From: Flavobacterium aquariorum
GTDB lineage: Bacteria > Bacteroidota > Bacteroidia > Flavobacteriales > Flavobacteriaceae
Reading direction: 5' to 3'
DNA: 64,000 nucleotides
Assembly: GCF_003254745.1 (NCBI RefSeq)
Contig: NZ_QKXH01000002.1
Coordinates: forward strand, 124,001 to 188,000
Each line of letters starts with the position of its first letter. The first letter of the stretch is position 1. Positions 32,666 through 41,751 of the stretch are shown one piece after another. The translations under genes were made by a program, and so were the position numbers. Below the pieces are notes generated by a model that did no database searches, had not been told where the DNA came from, and was given only the letters and a program-made list of their open reading frames with translations.

Positions 32666-34027
32666 TTGTACGCAATACTCGACATAGAAACCACTGGAGG
32701 ACAATTCAACGAAGAAGGAATTACGGAGATTGCTATCTATAAATATGATGGGCACGAAATCGTAGATCAATTTATCAGTTTAATCAACCCAGAAATCCCT
32801 ATTCAGCCCTTTGTAGTCAAACTTACTGGCATAAACAATGAAATGCTTCGTGGCGCACCAAAGTTTTTTGAAGTAGCCAAACGCGTTATCGAAATGACAA
32901 ACGACTGCGTACTTGTGGCACACAATGCTTCTTTTGACTATCGAATTCTCCGTACCGAATTTCGTCGATTGGGATATGATTTCAACATAAAAACTCTATG
33001 TACCGTAGAATTATCCCAACGATTGATGCCAGAACAACCCTCCCATAGTTTAGGAAAATTAGTTCGTGCACTAGGAATCCCAATGGCTGACAGACACAGA
33101 GCCAGCGGTGATGCAATGGCAACAGTCAAACTTTTCAAGATGCTTTTGGACAAAGACCTCGAAAAAACCATCACAAAAGAGCTTATCAAATTTGAAGTTA
33201 TCAAAGGGGTCTCTCCAAAACTACTGGATATTATTGAAAGCCTGCCTTCAAAAACCGGGATTTATTACATCCATCGCGAAGACGGTAGCATTATATTTAT
33301 CGGGCAAAGCAAAAACATCAAAAAAAGGGTCAATCAGCATTTTACCGGTATAACCAAAAGTTCCAAGAAAATCCAAGCCGAAGTATTCACCGTAACTTTT
33401 GAGGAAACAGGAAGTGAATTGATTGCATTATTAAAAGAGTCAGAGGAAATAAAGAAAAACAGCCCCATTTACAACCGAATGGCGCGCAAAAACACTTTGT
33501 CCTGGGCTATTTATGCCGAAAAAGACCCAAATGGATATTTGAATTTAAAACTTCAAAAAGCCGATGGCCGTAAAAAAGAAATAACGGCATTTGCCAATCA
33601 ACAAGAAGGAAAAGGCGCCCTGAATCGTATTACTGTCAGCTATCAGTTATGTCCAAAACTTACTAGTCTTTCCAATTCAAAAACTCCTTGCGCCCAACAT
33701 GAAAACAATCAATGTGATGGCGCTTGTATTGGACAAATAACTCCCGAGGAATACAATTCAAGGGTTCAGGTTTTCATCGACAAAAATCTTTTCGACAACA
33801 AAAACATGATCATCATTGACAGAGGAAGAAAAACAGGTGAACACAGTGCAATATTAATCGAAAAAGGAATTTGCAAAGGATACGCATTTTATGATTTAAA
33901 TTATCAAATCATAAACCCCGAAATCCTAAAAAACATATTGGTCCCAATACCAAATAACAGAAACACTCGAACTTACATCCAAAGCTATTTAAGAAAACAT
34001 AGAGTAATGAAAATTATTAATTTTTAA
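32666..34027 (+). CDS. DEDDh exonuclease / GIY-YIG nuclease fusion (DnaQ-UvrC-like)
   Basis: A 453-residue fusion. Residues 1-165 are a DnaQ-type 3'-5' exonuclease: AILDIETTGG (Asp6, Glu8), LVAHNASFDYRILRTEF near 92 (Asp) and HRASGDAMATVKLF near 145 (His, Asp). Residues ~195-275 are a GIY-YIG domain: TGIYYIHREDGSIIFIGQSKNIKKRVNQHF. Residues beyond ~320 contain a Cys cluster (LCPKL... CAQHENNQCDGACIGQ) as in UvrC/Cho-like proteins. The start codon appears to be TTG, because the conserved YAILDIETTGG follows it directly. Probably a repair nuclease; the architecture is known in Bacteroidota and actinobacteria. Confidence 0.87.
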   Translation: MYAILDIETTGGQFNEEGITEIAIYKYDGHEIVDQFISLINPEIPIQPFVVKLTGINNEMLRGAPKFFEVAKRVIEMTNDCVLVAHNASFDYRILRTEFRRLGYDFNIKTLCTVELSQRLMPEQPSHSLGKLVRALGIPMADRHRASGDAMATVKLFKMLLDKDLEKTITKELIKFEVIKGVSPKLLDIIESLPSKTGIYYIHREDGSIIFIGQSKNIKKRVNQHFTGITKSSKKIQAEVFTVTFEETGSELIALLKESEEIKKNSPIYNRMARKNTLSWAIYAEKDPNGYLNLKLQKADGRKKEITAFANQQEGKGALNRITVSYQLCPKLTSLSNSKTPCAQHENNQCDGACIGQITPEEYNSRVQVFIDKNLFDNKNMIIIDRGRKTGEHSAILIEKGICKGYAFYDLNYQIINPEILKNILVPIPNNRNTRTYIQSYLRKHRVMKIINF

Positions 34028-34044
34028 TATGTAACAACAATAAT

Positions 34045-34893
34045 TTGGGAAAGATAAAATCAAAATATAATGTTTTCAGACAAAAAGCACAAATTATAAT
34101 CTACGGAACAAATACAAAAGCCGGGAGATTATTTGATTTGATTCTTTTAGGAGTTATTCTATTGAGTGTCTTTTTAGTGATGATGGAAACAGTAGAAGGT
34201 TTTGATGCAAAATACCATAATCAGCTTGTTTTTGTCGAATGGGTAATTACCATTTTCTTCACTCTTGAATATATCTTACGAATAATTTCTATTGACAAAC
34301 ATATAAGATATATATTCAGTTTTTACGGCCTAATAGATCTAATTGCGACATTACCAATGTATTTATCTTTATTTTTCCCCGGAACAAGAATATTATCAGT
34401 AATTCGGGCATTGCGCTTATTACGGCTATTCAAAATCCTCAATCACCCCAAATTTACAAGCCAATCCTTACACATGAAACAGGCTCTCAATGCCAGTAGG
34501 GGAAAAATTATAGTCTTTATTTATTTTGTACTTATTAGCACCATTATAATTGGATCAGTAATGTACATTGTAGAAAGCAAAGAAAGTGGTTTTACGAGTA
34601 TTCCCATGAGTATTTACTGGACTATTGTGACCTTAACAACAGTTGGATATGGTGACATTTCACCTCAAACTCCCCTAGGTCAATTTTTAGCCGCATTGGT
34701 TATGATACTGGGGTATGGAATCATCGCAGTTCCTACCGGAATTGTAACCGCTGAATTTGCAAAAAGAAACACTAATCAAGAGACAGACTTAAACGCGACT
34801 AAAACTACTTGTTCATCATGTGGCACATTCACTCTAAATAAGGAAGCTAAATTTTGTTACCGTTGCGGAAACAAATTAAACAATAATAATTAG
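34045..34893 (+). CDS. Voltage-gated-type K+ channel with C-terminal zinc ribbon
   Basis: A 282-residue protein with six transmembrane helices. S1 is at about 28-46. S4 carries regularly spaced Arg (ILSVIRALRLLRLFKIL, near 117-133). The pore loop TLTTVGYGDISPQTPLG near 198 holds the K+ selectivity filter TVGYGD. After S6 the tail has two Cys pairs (CSSCG, then CYRCGN), a zinc-ribbon-like module. The start codon appears to be TTG at 34045, since the first ATG lies inside S1. It would tetramerise in the inner membrane. It lies 17 bp after the exonuclease fusion gene. Confidence 0.87.
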   Translation: MGKIKSKYNVFRQKAQIIIYGTNTKAGRLFDLILLGVILLSVFLVMMETVEGFDAKYHNQLVFVEWVITIFFTLEYILRIISIDKHIRYIFSFYGLIDLIATLPMYLSLFFPGTRILSVIRALRLLRLFKILNHPKFTSQSLHMKQALNASRGKIIVFIYFVLISTIIIGSVMYIVESKESGFTSIPMSIYWTIVTLTTVGYGDISPQTPLGQFLAALVMILGYGIIAVPTGIVTAEFAKRNTNQETDLNATKTTCSSCGTFTLNKEAKFCYRCGNKLNNNN

Positions 34894-35004
34894 GAGCTAA
34901 TCCAGCTGTACACTGCAACTCCTCATTATTCCAGAAGTTTTTCTAAGACATAAAAGGAGCTTCTTTCAGTCGCTCTTTTACACCAAGAAAAATAAACTAG
35001 AATA

Positions 35005-35036
35005 ACTCCGGGGTTTTCGCTACCATCTGGGCTAGT
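35005..35036 (-). other. Truncated relic of a Flavo-1-like element
   Basis: On the minus strand the sequence TAGCCCAGATGGTAGCGAAAA and a CCCCGGAG stretch resemble the 5' half of the element, but no 3' box or paired hairpin follows. It sits in the 192-bp gap before miaA, in which nothing else was seen. Confidence 0.4.
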
Positions 35037-35085
35037 GACACAATTACGTTAAAAAGAGGAAATGAAAACATTGCAATAAAACTAA

Positions 35086-36012
35086 ATGAAATATTTAATC
35101 ACCATAGTCGGACCAACAGCCATAGGTAAAACAGCCTTGAGCATCGACCTTGCCAATCACTATAACTGCGAAATAGTTTCCTGCGACAGCCGGCAGTTTT
35201 TCAAAGAAATGACAATTGGAACAGCTGTACCCAGCCCAGAAGAATTGGCTTTAGCTACACATCATTTTATCCAAAACAAATCAATTTTCGATACTTATAC
35301 CGTAGGTAATTTTGAAAAAGAAGCGCTTTTAAAAATAGAAGAGTTATTCCAAAAAAATGATTACGTAGTTCTTGTTGGAGGTTCCGGATTGTATATAGAT
35401 GCCATTTTAAAAGGCTTTGACGAGTTTCCAACTATAGATCCCTCCATTCGTGAAAACGTAAATTTAAATTATGAAAATCTAGGAATAGAATATTTACAGC
35501 AACAATTAGAAACACTCGATCCAATTTATTTTCAAAAAATAACTTCAGAAAATCCACAAACTTTACAAAACCCGCAACGAATGATGCGATTTGTGGAAGT
35601 TTGTCTTGGAACCGGAAAACCCTATTCCTCTTTTTTAAATCAGAAGAAAAACAATCGAAACTTCATGCCAATCATCATAGGACTTGAAGCCGATAGAAAT
35701 GTGATTTACGAAAGAATAAACCAACGAGTAGACATTATGCTCAATCAGGGGCTTTTGGCCGAAGCTCAAGCTTTATATGAACATAAAGAATTAAATGCGT
35801 TGCAAACGGTAGGATATAGAGAATTATTCAGTTATTTTGATGGTGATTTTACACTGTCTTTTGCCATCGAAGAAATCAAAAAAAACACCCGCCGTTTTTC
35901 AAAACGCCAACTCACTTGGTTCAAACGCAAAGAAAACACAAAATGGTTTGATTATCTAACTGATAGAAATGACATTATTAGCTATATAAATCAACAAATT
36001 CATAATTCATAA
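35086..36012 (+). CDS. miaA: tRNA dimethylallyltransferase
   Basis: A 308-residue MiaA. It adds a dimethylallyl group to A37 of tRNAs reading U-starting codons. Motifs: the P-loop VGPTAIGKTALSIDLA at residue 8, EIVSCDSRQFFKEMTIGTAVPSPEEL near 30-55, VLVGGSGLYIDAIL near 98, and TRRFSKRQLTWFKR near 270. Full length. The stop codon lies inside a heptanucleotide repeat (CATAATT) that runs into the following gene's leader. The acyl-ACP thioesterase gene starts 15 bp later, so they are probably co-transcribed. Confidence 0.94.
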   Translation: MKYLITIVGPTAIGKTALSIDLANHYNCEIVSCDSRQFFKEMTIGTAVPSPEELALATHHFIQNKSIFDTYTVGNFEKEALLKIEELFQKNDYVVLVGGSGLYIDAILKGFDEFPTIDPSIRENVNLNYENLGIEYLQQQLETLDPIYFQKITSENPQTLQNPQRMMRFVEVCLGTGKPYSSFLNQKKNNRNFMPIIIGLEADRNVIYERINQRVDIMLNQGLLAEAQALYEHKELNALQTVGYRELFSYFDGDFTLSFAIEEIKKNTRRFSKRQLTWFKRKENTKWFDYLTDRNDIISYINQQIHNS

Positions 36013-36021
36013 TTCATAATT
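35997..36021 (+). repeat. Heptanucleotide tandem repeat (CATAATT, about 3.6 copies) at the miaA stop
   Basis: A period-7 tract AATT(CATAATT)x3 spans the last miaA codons, its stop, and the spacer before the thioesterase gene. Copy-number change could alter the C-terminus of MiaA (IHNS) and the spacing to the next gene. Confidence 0.75.
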
Positions 36022-36027
36022 ATTTCC

Positions 36028-36768
36028 ATGCCAATAGATCCTAATTTCACTTCCATATTGAGTAAAGACTGGGAAATCAATTTTACCCAGTGTACACCCA
36101 ATGGCTATTTAAAATATACTGATTTATGCAATCTGTTGCAGTTAACAGCCGCTGCCCATTCAGAATTGGGAGGAATTAGTTTTACCGATATGCAGGAATT
36201 CAACCAAGCTTGGGTTTTAAGCAGAATGAGGGTAGAAATTACCGAGTTGCCTAAATGGAGGGATGTTGTAACCGTAAAAACTTGGATCAATTCCCTAGAA
36301 AATTCACGTTCGGTAAGAGCGCTTGAAATGTATGTCAACGGGAAAAAAATAGTTGGATCCGAAACCTTTTGGGCCGTTTTTAATACCAAAGCCCGCAGAC
36401 CGGAACCTTTAGCACTTCCTTATCAGCATTTTCAATTGTATCCTGAAAACAAAGCTACAGAGATGGGTTTCTCAAAAATAAATCTACCTCCAGAAAAAGA
36501 AATAATTTTTGAAAGAACCGTTTTTTTGTCTGATTTAGACATTGTCAATCATGCCAATAATGTAAAATACTTGGAATGGTGTTTGGATTTGGTTGATGAA
36601 AACAAAATACTTTCCCAACAGGTAAAAAGCTTTGAGATGAACTTTTTAAAAGAACTTTCGCTAAAAGATAAAGTTACTATTCACGAATGCATCAATGACA
36701 ATAATGTTGTTTTCAGCATCACCAAAGAAGACAAAACATGCTTTGCTTTACAGATCAATTGGAAATAA
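36028..36768 (+). CDS. Acyl-ACP thioesterase (FatA/FatB-type double hotdog)
   Basis: A 246-residue protein with two hotdog domains. The first starts SKDWEINFTQCTPNGYLKYTDLCNLLQLTAAAHSELGG and continues WVLSRMRVEITELPKWRDVVTVKTWINSLENSRSVRALEMY. The second carries the catalytic-type FLSDLDIVNHANNVKYLEWCLD near 170-190 (Asp, Asn and His in NHANNVKY). The family hydrolyses acyl-ACP to free fatty acids in the cytosol. Bacterial members have varied chain specificity, not predictable here. The gene ends in a terminator shared with the convergent response regulator gene. Confidence 0.85.
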   Translation: MPIDPNFTSILSKDWEINFTQCTPNGYLKYTDLCNLLQLTAAAHSELGGISFTDMQEFNQAWVLSRMRVEITELPKWRDVVTVKTWINSLENSRSVRALEMYVNGKKIVGSETFWAVFNTKARRPEPLALPYQHFQLYPENKATEMGFSKINLPPEKEIIFERTVFLSDLDIVNHANNVKYLEWCLDLVDENKILSQQVKSFEMNFLKELSLKDKVTIHECINDNNVVFSITKEDKTCFALQINWK

Positions 36769-36799
36769 AAAAAGCTTCGAATAATTTCGAAGCTTTTTT
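36767..36799. terminator. Bidirectional rho-independent terminator
   Basis: AAAAAAGCTTCGAA and TTCGAAGCTTTTTT pair around a short loop, with T-runs on both strands. It starts inside the stop codon of the thioesterase gene. Confidence 0.88.
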
Positions 36800-36817
36800 A
36801 TGATTTAACGAGACTGA

Positions 36818-37525
36818 TTATTTTCCTTTCACAACTAGTCTGAATCCTTCACCATGAATGTTTAAAATTTCAACATCTTCGTCTTGTTTTAAATACTTTC
36901 TTAGTTTGGCGATGTAAACATCCATACTTCTAGAAGTAAAATAGTTATCATCTCTCCATATTTTTGTTAAAGCCAATTCCCTTGGCATCAAGTCATTTTC
37001 ATGTAAAATTAACATTTTAAGAAGTTCATTCTCTTTTGGAGACAACTTAATCGGTTCCTCGTTATTAAAAGTTAAGAAACGAAGTTTTGAATTAAGATGA
37101 AACTTACCAACATTAAATTCAAATTGAACAGCTTCTGTTTTAACATCAGACGCTTTTCTTTGAATGATCGCTTTAATTTTCATCAATAAAACCTCAGAAT
37201 CAAAAGGTTTGTTCAAGTAATCATCTGCACCTGCTTTATATCCTTTCAATACATCCTCTTTCATTGACTTTGCAGTAAGAAAAATTATAGGTACATCATT
37301 GTTCTTTTCTCTTATTTCTTTTGCTAAAGTATACCCATCTTTGTAAGGCATCATCACATCGAGGATGCATAAGTCATAGGTGTCTTTTTTGAATTTTTCA
37401 AAACCTTCCATACCATTTTTAGCCAAAACAACATCAAAATCATTTAGCATTAAATAATCTTTTAGAACTGCACCAAAATTAAGGTCATCTTCTACTAATA
37501 GTATTTTTTTATTTGTGTTTTCCAT
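36818..37525 (-). CDS. OmpR/PhoB-family response regulator (RprY-like)
   Basis: A 235-residue response regulator. The receiver domain has EDD at 12-14, phospho-acceptor Asp56 in LCILDVMMPYKDG, Thr in IIFLTAKS near 83, and Lys in DDYLNKPFD near 105. The C-terminal winged helix (residues ~140-232) has LSPKENELLKML and SRSMDVYIAKLRKYLKQDEDVEILNIHGEGFRL, typical of the OmpR group. It pairs with the histidine kinase gene 3 bp upstream. Similar Bacteroidota pairs are called RprX/RprY; the signal is unknown. Confidence 0.92.
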   Translation of the reverse strand: MENTNKKILLVEDDLNFGAVLKDYLMLNDFDVVLAKNGMEGFEKFKKDTYDLCILDVMMPYKDGYTLAKEIREKNNDVPIIFLTAKSMKEDVLKGYKAGADDYLNKPFDSEVLLMKIKAIIQRKASDVKTEAVQFEFNVGKFHLNSKLRFLTFNNEEPIKLSPKENELLKMLILHENDLMPRELALTKIWRDDNYFTSRSMDVYIAKLRKYLKQDEDVEILNIHGEGFRLVVKGK

Positions 37526-37528
37526 ACT

Positions 37529-39112
37529 CTAATTTATTAAAGGTAATTTTATAATGAAGGTACTTCCTTTTCCCTTTTCACTTTCTACATATATTTGACC
37601 ATTATGATCGTCTACAATTCTTTTTACATAAGCAAGACCTAAACCATGTCCTTTCACATTATGTATGTCTCCGGTATGTTCTCTATAAAATTTTTCAAAA
37701 ATTCTTTTTTGAGCAATTTTACTCATACCAACGCCATTATCTTTTATTTTAATAAGAACCATATCCTTGATGTTTTCCGTATAAATATCAATTTTAGGAA
37801 TACCAGGCGTATATTTTATGGCATTTTCCAAAATATTAACTATTACATTGGTAAAGTGAACATCGTTCAGTAGTACTGTTTTTCTAACAGCTCCAAAATG
37901 AATATCAATAGTTCCTTCTCTATCCTCTAAAATCAAGTTTACATGCTCGATAGCATCATTTATAACTTCTTCAATATCACTAGATTCCTTAATAATATTT
38001 AATTCTTTCTTTTCTAATTTAGAAATCCTCAATACATTTTCTACTTGGGCATGCATTCGTTTATTTTCATCCCGAATCATTTCGAGGTACTTAAAAACTT
38101 TCTCTTTATCTTCAATAATCTTAGGATTTCGGATAGCATCCAAAGCCAAATTTATTGTCGCAATTGGTGTTTTAAACTCGTGCGTCATATTATTAATAAA
38201 ATCGGTCTTAATCTCCGAAATTTGTCTTTGACGAATCAACTGATTTAAAGCAGTGGTATAAGCGATTATAATAATTAACGTAAATATGATAGACAATATG
38301 GTAATACTTACTAATTCAGACAGTAAAAATTTCTTTTTATGTGGAAAATAAACCAATAATTTATATTTTTCATTTCCTTCATTATCTGTAAAAATTGGAA
38401 TAGAATAAGTAGCATCCTTAACATACATGAAATTATCAGACTTGACTTTGGTTTGTATACCATTACTTAAAATTCCAAACTCAAACTTGGTTTTCACACC
38501 ATATTCTTCTAATTCCTTTTTAATAATATCTCTTAAAACTTCCTTTGAAATTCTTTCTTGAAGGGGCATTGCAGAAGCAATATCTTTAAAGAAGATTTCA
38601 AACTGAGCATTATCCAATATGTCTAAATTACCCGATTTTTCAATTTTCACATCCGGAATCAAACTCTGTTGTATACTGGAATTATCAAGGCTATTTTTAT
38701 TATAAACTTCGGTAACCCTTCTAGAATTGAAGTTTTTAAAACTTTCAGTATCAAATTTTTTATCAAAAAGACCAGCTGAAATTTTAAAATCTTCGGATAT
38801 TATACTATTCGAATAAATAATAGTCTGATTTGTCTTTGGATTTTTTTGAACATAATAAAATTCTAATAAATCATCTCTTTTAGGTATTTTACCGGTACTA
38901 TCTTTATAGTGATTGTATTTATCATAAAAACTGTAAGCTTCACGATTCTGCAGTTTTTCAGCAACATTCCCAATTACCTGTTTAACATGAAACTTAAATT
39001 GTTCATCATTATTCTTAAATGAGCTATTAAACCAATATACTTGCACAAGAATTATCCCTATCAAGGATAAACTCATTAGCAATACAAGCAATCTAAAAAA
39101 TAATTTATTCAT
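37529..39112 (-). CDS. Membrane sensor histidine kinase (RprX-like)
   Basis: A 527-residue kinase. One transmembrane helix lies at about 7-27 and a second at about 265-288, enclosing a ~235-residue periplasmic sensor region with no recognised domain. HisKA has MTHEFKTPIATINLALDAI (phospho-His near 309). The ATPase has NILENAIKYTPG (N box), IKDNGVGMSKIAQKRIFEKFYRE, and HGLGLAYVKRIVDDHNGQIYV (G boxes). It is co-transcribed with the response regulator, 3 bp downstream. coaE lies 59 bp upstream in the same direction, but a TAATTTTG -7 element at 39118-39125 suggests a separate promoter. Confidence 0.92.
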   Translation of the reverse strand: MNKLFFRLLVLLMSLSLIGIILVQVYWFNSSFKNNDEQFKFHVKQVIGNVAEKLQNREAYSFYDKYNHYKDSTGKIPKRDDLLEFYYVQKNPKTNQTIIYSNSIISEDFKISAGLFDKKFDTESFKNFNSRRVTEVYNKNSLDNSSIQQSLIPDVKIEKSGNLDILDNAQFEIFFKDIASAMPLQERISKEVLRDIIKKELEEYGVKTKFEFGILSNGIQTKVKSDNFMYVKDATYSIPIFTDNEGNEKYKLLVYFPHKKKFLLSELVSITILSIIFTLIIIIAYTTALNQLIRQRQISEIKTDFINNMTHEFKTPIATINLALDAIRNPKIIEDKEKVFKYLEMIRDENKRMHAQVENVLRISKLEKKELNIIKESSDIEEVINDAIEHVNLILEDREGTIDIHFGAVRKTVLLNDVHFTNVIVNILENAIKYTPGIPKIDIYTENIKDMVLIKIKDNGVGMSKIAQKRIFEKFYREHTGDIHNVKGHGLGLAYVKRIVDDHNGQIYVESEKGKGSTFIIKLPLIN

Positions 39113-39171
39113 TCAAGCAAAATTAGTATTTTAACAATATAATAGATAAAGCATTAACCAAAGATTAACAT

Positions 39172-39768
39172 TTAAGACTTCATTTGTTTAATTCCTAAAA
39201 AATTAAGAATTTTAACAATTTCTAGCTTTATCGCCTCCATACTAGTATTTTTAACAATAAAATCACTTTTTGATGATTTTTCCTCATCATTCCACTGATT
39301 TTTTACTCTTTCCAAAACTTTTTCACGCGTTGTTTTATCTCTTTCTATAACTCTTTGAATCCTAATTTCAAGAGGTGCCACAACATTTACAATATAGTCA
39401 CACTCTTTATAACTCCCGCTTTCAAACAAAATTGCACTCTCGTAAATGACACATGGATTGTTTTGATGCTCTAAAAGCCATTCTTTGAAATGTAGTTTCA
39501 CTGCTGGATGCACAATATTATTAAGCTTTGCTAATTTCTTCTTATCATTAAAAACAATTTCAGATAGTTTATCCCTAAGCAAAACACCTTTATCAAAAAC
39601 TGTGCTTCCAAATTCTTCTTTGATTTGATTCAAAACAGAATCAGTTTGCATCATTTTTTTAGCTTCCAGATCTGCAATGTAAACTGGAATTCCAAGAGTG
39701 GCAAATTCATTAGCAACGGTAGTTTTACCGCTCCCAATTCCTCCAGTTAAACCAATTATTTTAGTCAT
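39172..39768 (-). CDS. coaE: Dephospho-CoA kinase
   Basis: A 198-residue CoaE. It phosphorylates the 3'-hydroxyl of dephospho-CoA, the last step of CoA synthesis. The P-loop is GLTGGIGSGKTTVANEFATLG at residue 6. ADLEAKKMMQTD near 32, NNIVHPAVKLHFKEWL near 82 and ESAILFESGSYKECDYIVNVVAPLEIRIQRVIERDK near 107-142 follow. It lies 1 bp after the glycosyltransferase gene. coaBC, two earlier steps of the same pathway, lies elsewhere in this window (45906-47117). Confidence 0.93.
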   Translation of the reverse strand: MTKIIGLTGGIGSGKTTVANEFATLGIPVYIADLEAKKMMQTDSVLNQIKEEFGSTVFDKGVLLRDKLSEIVFNDKKKLAKLNNIVHPAVKLHFKEWLLEHQNNPCVIYESAILFESGSYKECDYIVNVVAPLEIRIQRVIERDKTTREKVLERVKNQWNDEEKSSKSDFIVKNTSMEAIKLEIVKILNFLGIKQMKS

Positions 39769-39769
39769 A

Positions 39770-40768
39770 TCATACTTTGAAAAACAATTCAGGAAAAGCC
39801 TCCTTTGGATCTTGTTTTAAAATTATTACTTTAATATAAGACTTTAAAAATCCAATACCATATCCATAAAACTGTTTCCACACTGCAATAATAGATAAAT
39901 AGCCAATTTTAATACTTTTATTCTGAATAGAAGACAGCAAAAATAATGCCAAAAAGTAGCCAAAATAAAATTTAAGCAGAATATCTTGATTAAAAACCAA
40001 CAATACTAAAGATACAAAAAATCCTATTATAAAAAACGTTGGGAAGAAAAAAGTTAATTTATTATATTCTGGATACCAACTATTTAGTATTGGTCTGGCT
40101 TTACCAAATTTATTTACTTGCACAGAAAATTTTCCCCAATCAATTCTTCTTTTATGATAAACAAATGCTTTCGAAAAAAGTCGGGTTTCAAAACCTAAAT
40201 TCCACAAACGTATAGACAAATCTGGATCTTCTCCAGGATGAATATTACCAAAGCCTTTTGAAACTTCAAATGCTTTGCGGGAAATCCCCATGTTAAAACT
40301 TCTAGGTTGAAATTTTCCTATTTTTTCCGAACCTCCTCTAATCCCTCCTGTAGTAAGAAAAGAAGTCATTGCAAAATTAATGGCTTTTTGAATATCCGAA
40401 AAACTATCCAAAGCTTTATCAGGGCCACCAAAACAATCCACATAATTTTCTTTTAAGGCTTTTTCAACTTCATTCAAATAATTACTTGGTATAATACAAT
40501 CAGAATCGAAAATGATATAATAATCCCCCCTAGCCTTATTCATTCCGTAGTTTCTGGAATCACCTGGACCTGAATTTTCTTTATAGTAGTACGAAATATC
40601 CAATCTATCACCATATTTTTTAGCAACATCTTGACATCGAATTGTAGAACCATCCTCTATCAATACGATTTCAAAAATTTCCTCATAAGTTGATTTTGCT
40701 AAACTTTCTAATAATTCATCTACTTCATCAGGGCGATTATAAACGGGAATGATCAATGAAAACAACAT
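39770..40768 (-). CDS. Glycosyltransferase family 2, membrane-associated
   Basis: A 332-residue GT2. LFSLIIPVYNRPDEVDELLESLA opens the GT-A fold. GPGDSRNYGMNKARGDYYIIFDSDCIIPSNYL near 66-98 holds the DSD metal-binding motif, and GEDPDLSIRLWNLGFETR near 180 provides the acceptor-side ED motif. Three hydrophobic segments (about 237-258, 263-283, 296-312) anchor the C-terminus in the inner membrane. It probably elongates a cell-surface glycan or lipid. The stop almost touches the coaE start (1 bp), so they are co-transcribed. Confidence 0.87.
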   Translation of the reverse strand: MLFSLIIPVYNRPDEVDELLESLAKSTYEEIFEIVLIEDGSTIRCQDVAKKYGDRLDISYYYKENSGPGDSRNYGMNKARGDYYIIFDSDCIIPSNYLNEVEKALKENYVDCFGGPDKALDSFSDIQKAINFAMTSFLTTGGIRGGSEKIGKFQPRSFNMGISRKAFEVSKGFGNIHPGEDPDLSIRLWNLGFETRLFSKAFVYHKRRIDWGKFSVQVNKFGKARPILNSWYPEYNKLTFFFPTFFIIGFFVSLVLLVFNQDILLKFYFGYFLALFLLSSIQNKSIKIGYLSIIAVWKQFYGYGIGFLKSYIKVIILKQDPKEAFPELFFKV

Positions 40769-40835
40769 AATAGTAATTGGGTTATTATTTTTTATTCTTT
40801 TAATTTAAATTTTGGCAAAGGTACTCTTTATCAAT

Positions 40836-40870
40836 AAAAAAACCATCAAATAAATAATGATGGTTTTTTT
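40836..40870. terminator. Rho-independent terminator downstream of fabI
   Basis: AAAAAAACCATCA and TGATGGTTTTTTT form a perfect 13-bp stem with a 9-nt loop, 21 bp after the fabI stop (minus strand). Confidence 0.88.
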
Positions 40871-40891
40871 ATTGCAAGCGTCTTTATATTC

Positions 40892-41698
40892 CTATTCAAA
40901 CATTTCCATCACTTCTTGACTAACCCCCATATTGGAGAATCCGCCATCATGTAATAAATTTTGCAAAGTCACTTTTCTAGTAAAATCCGAAAACATAACA
41001 ACTATATAGTCAGCACATTCGGCAGCTGTTGCATTACCCAAAGGAGACATTTTATCTGCGAAAGCAATAAAACCACCAAATCCCTTAACGCCTTGTCCAG
41101 CTCTAGTGGCAGTTGGAGATTGAGAGATGGTATTCACTCTCACTTTTTTGTCTCTCCCAAAAAAATAACCGAAACTACGGGCAATGGATTCCAGAAAAGC
41201 TTTATTGTCTGCCATGTCGTTATAATCCGGAAAAACACGCTGTGCAGCCATATATGATAATGCTACAATACTACCCCATTCATTCATGGCATCTTTTTTA
41301 TACAACACCTGCATCAGTTTATGAAACGAAACGGCCGAAACATTCCAGCCTTTTTCTGTATATTCATAATTTTGATTCGTATAATGATTTCCTTTTCTAA
41401 CATTAACAGACATTCCGATAGAATGCAAAACAAAATCAATTTTGCCACCAAGAATTTCAATGGCATTGTCTACCAATACTTCTAAATCAGCAACCGAAGT
41501 AGCGTCGGCAGGAATAACTTGACATCCAATTTTTTCAGCCAATGAATCAATATTTCCCAATCGCATTGCTGCAGGAGCATTTGTCAAAACAAAAAAACCT
41601 CCTTCTTCGTGAATACGTTCAGCAGTTTTCCAAGCAATTGAATTTTCATCCAAAGCACCAAAAATAATTCCTCTTTTTCCTTTTAATAAGTTATACAT
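40892..41698 (-). CDS. fabI: Enoyl-[acyl-carrier-protein] reductase, FabI type
   Basis: A 268-residue SDR-family enzyme. It reduces trans-2-enoyl-ACP with NAD(P)H in the last step of each fatty-acid elongation cycle. The cofactor region is KRGIIFGALDENSIAWKTAERIH near 7. HSIGMSVNVRKGNHY near 91 and YNDMADNKAFLESIARSFG near 158 carry the catalytic Tyr-x6-Lys. TISQSPTATRAGQGVKGF follows. The Gly-containing GGFSNMG near the C-terminus is typical. A second, unrelated enoyl reductase (fabV) lies just upstream. Ends at the terminator at 40836. Confidence 0.92.
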   Translation of the reverse strand: MYNLLKGKRGIIFGALDENSIAWKTAERIHEEGGFFVLTNAPAAMRLGNIDSLAEKIGCQVIPADATSVADLEVLVDNAIEILGGKIDFVLHSIGMSVNVRKGNHYTNQNYEYTEKGWNVSAVSFHKLMQVLYKKDAMNEWGSIVALSYMAAQRVFPDYNDMADNKAFLESIARSFGYFFGRDKKVRVNTISQSPTATRAGQGVKGFGGFIAFADKMSPLGNATAAECADYIVVMFSDFTRKVTLQNLLHDGGFSNMGVSQEVMEMFE

Positions 41699-41751
41699 AA
41701 AATGACATTAAAAATTATACGATAAATCCGATATTGTATCTCTCTTTTTTT

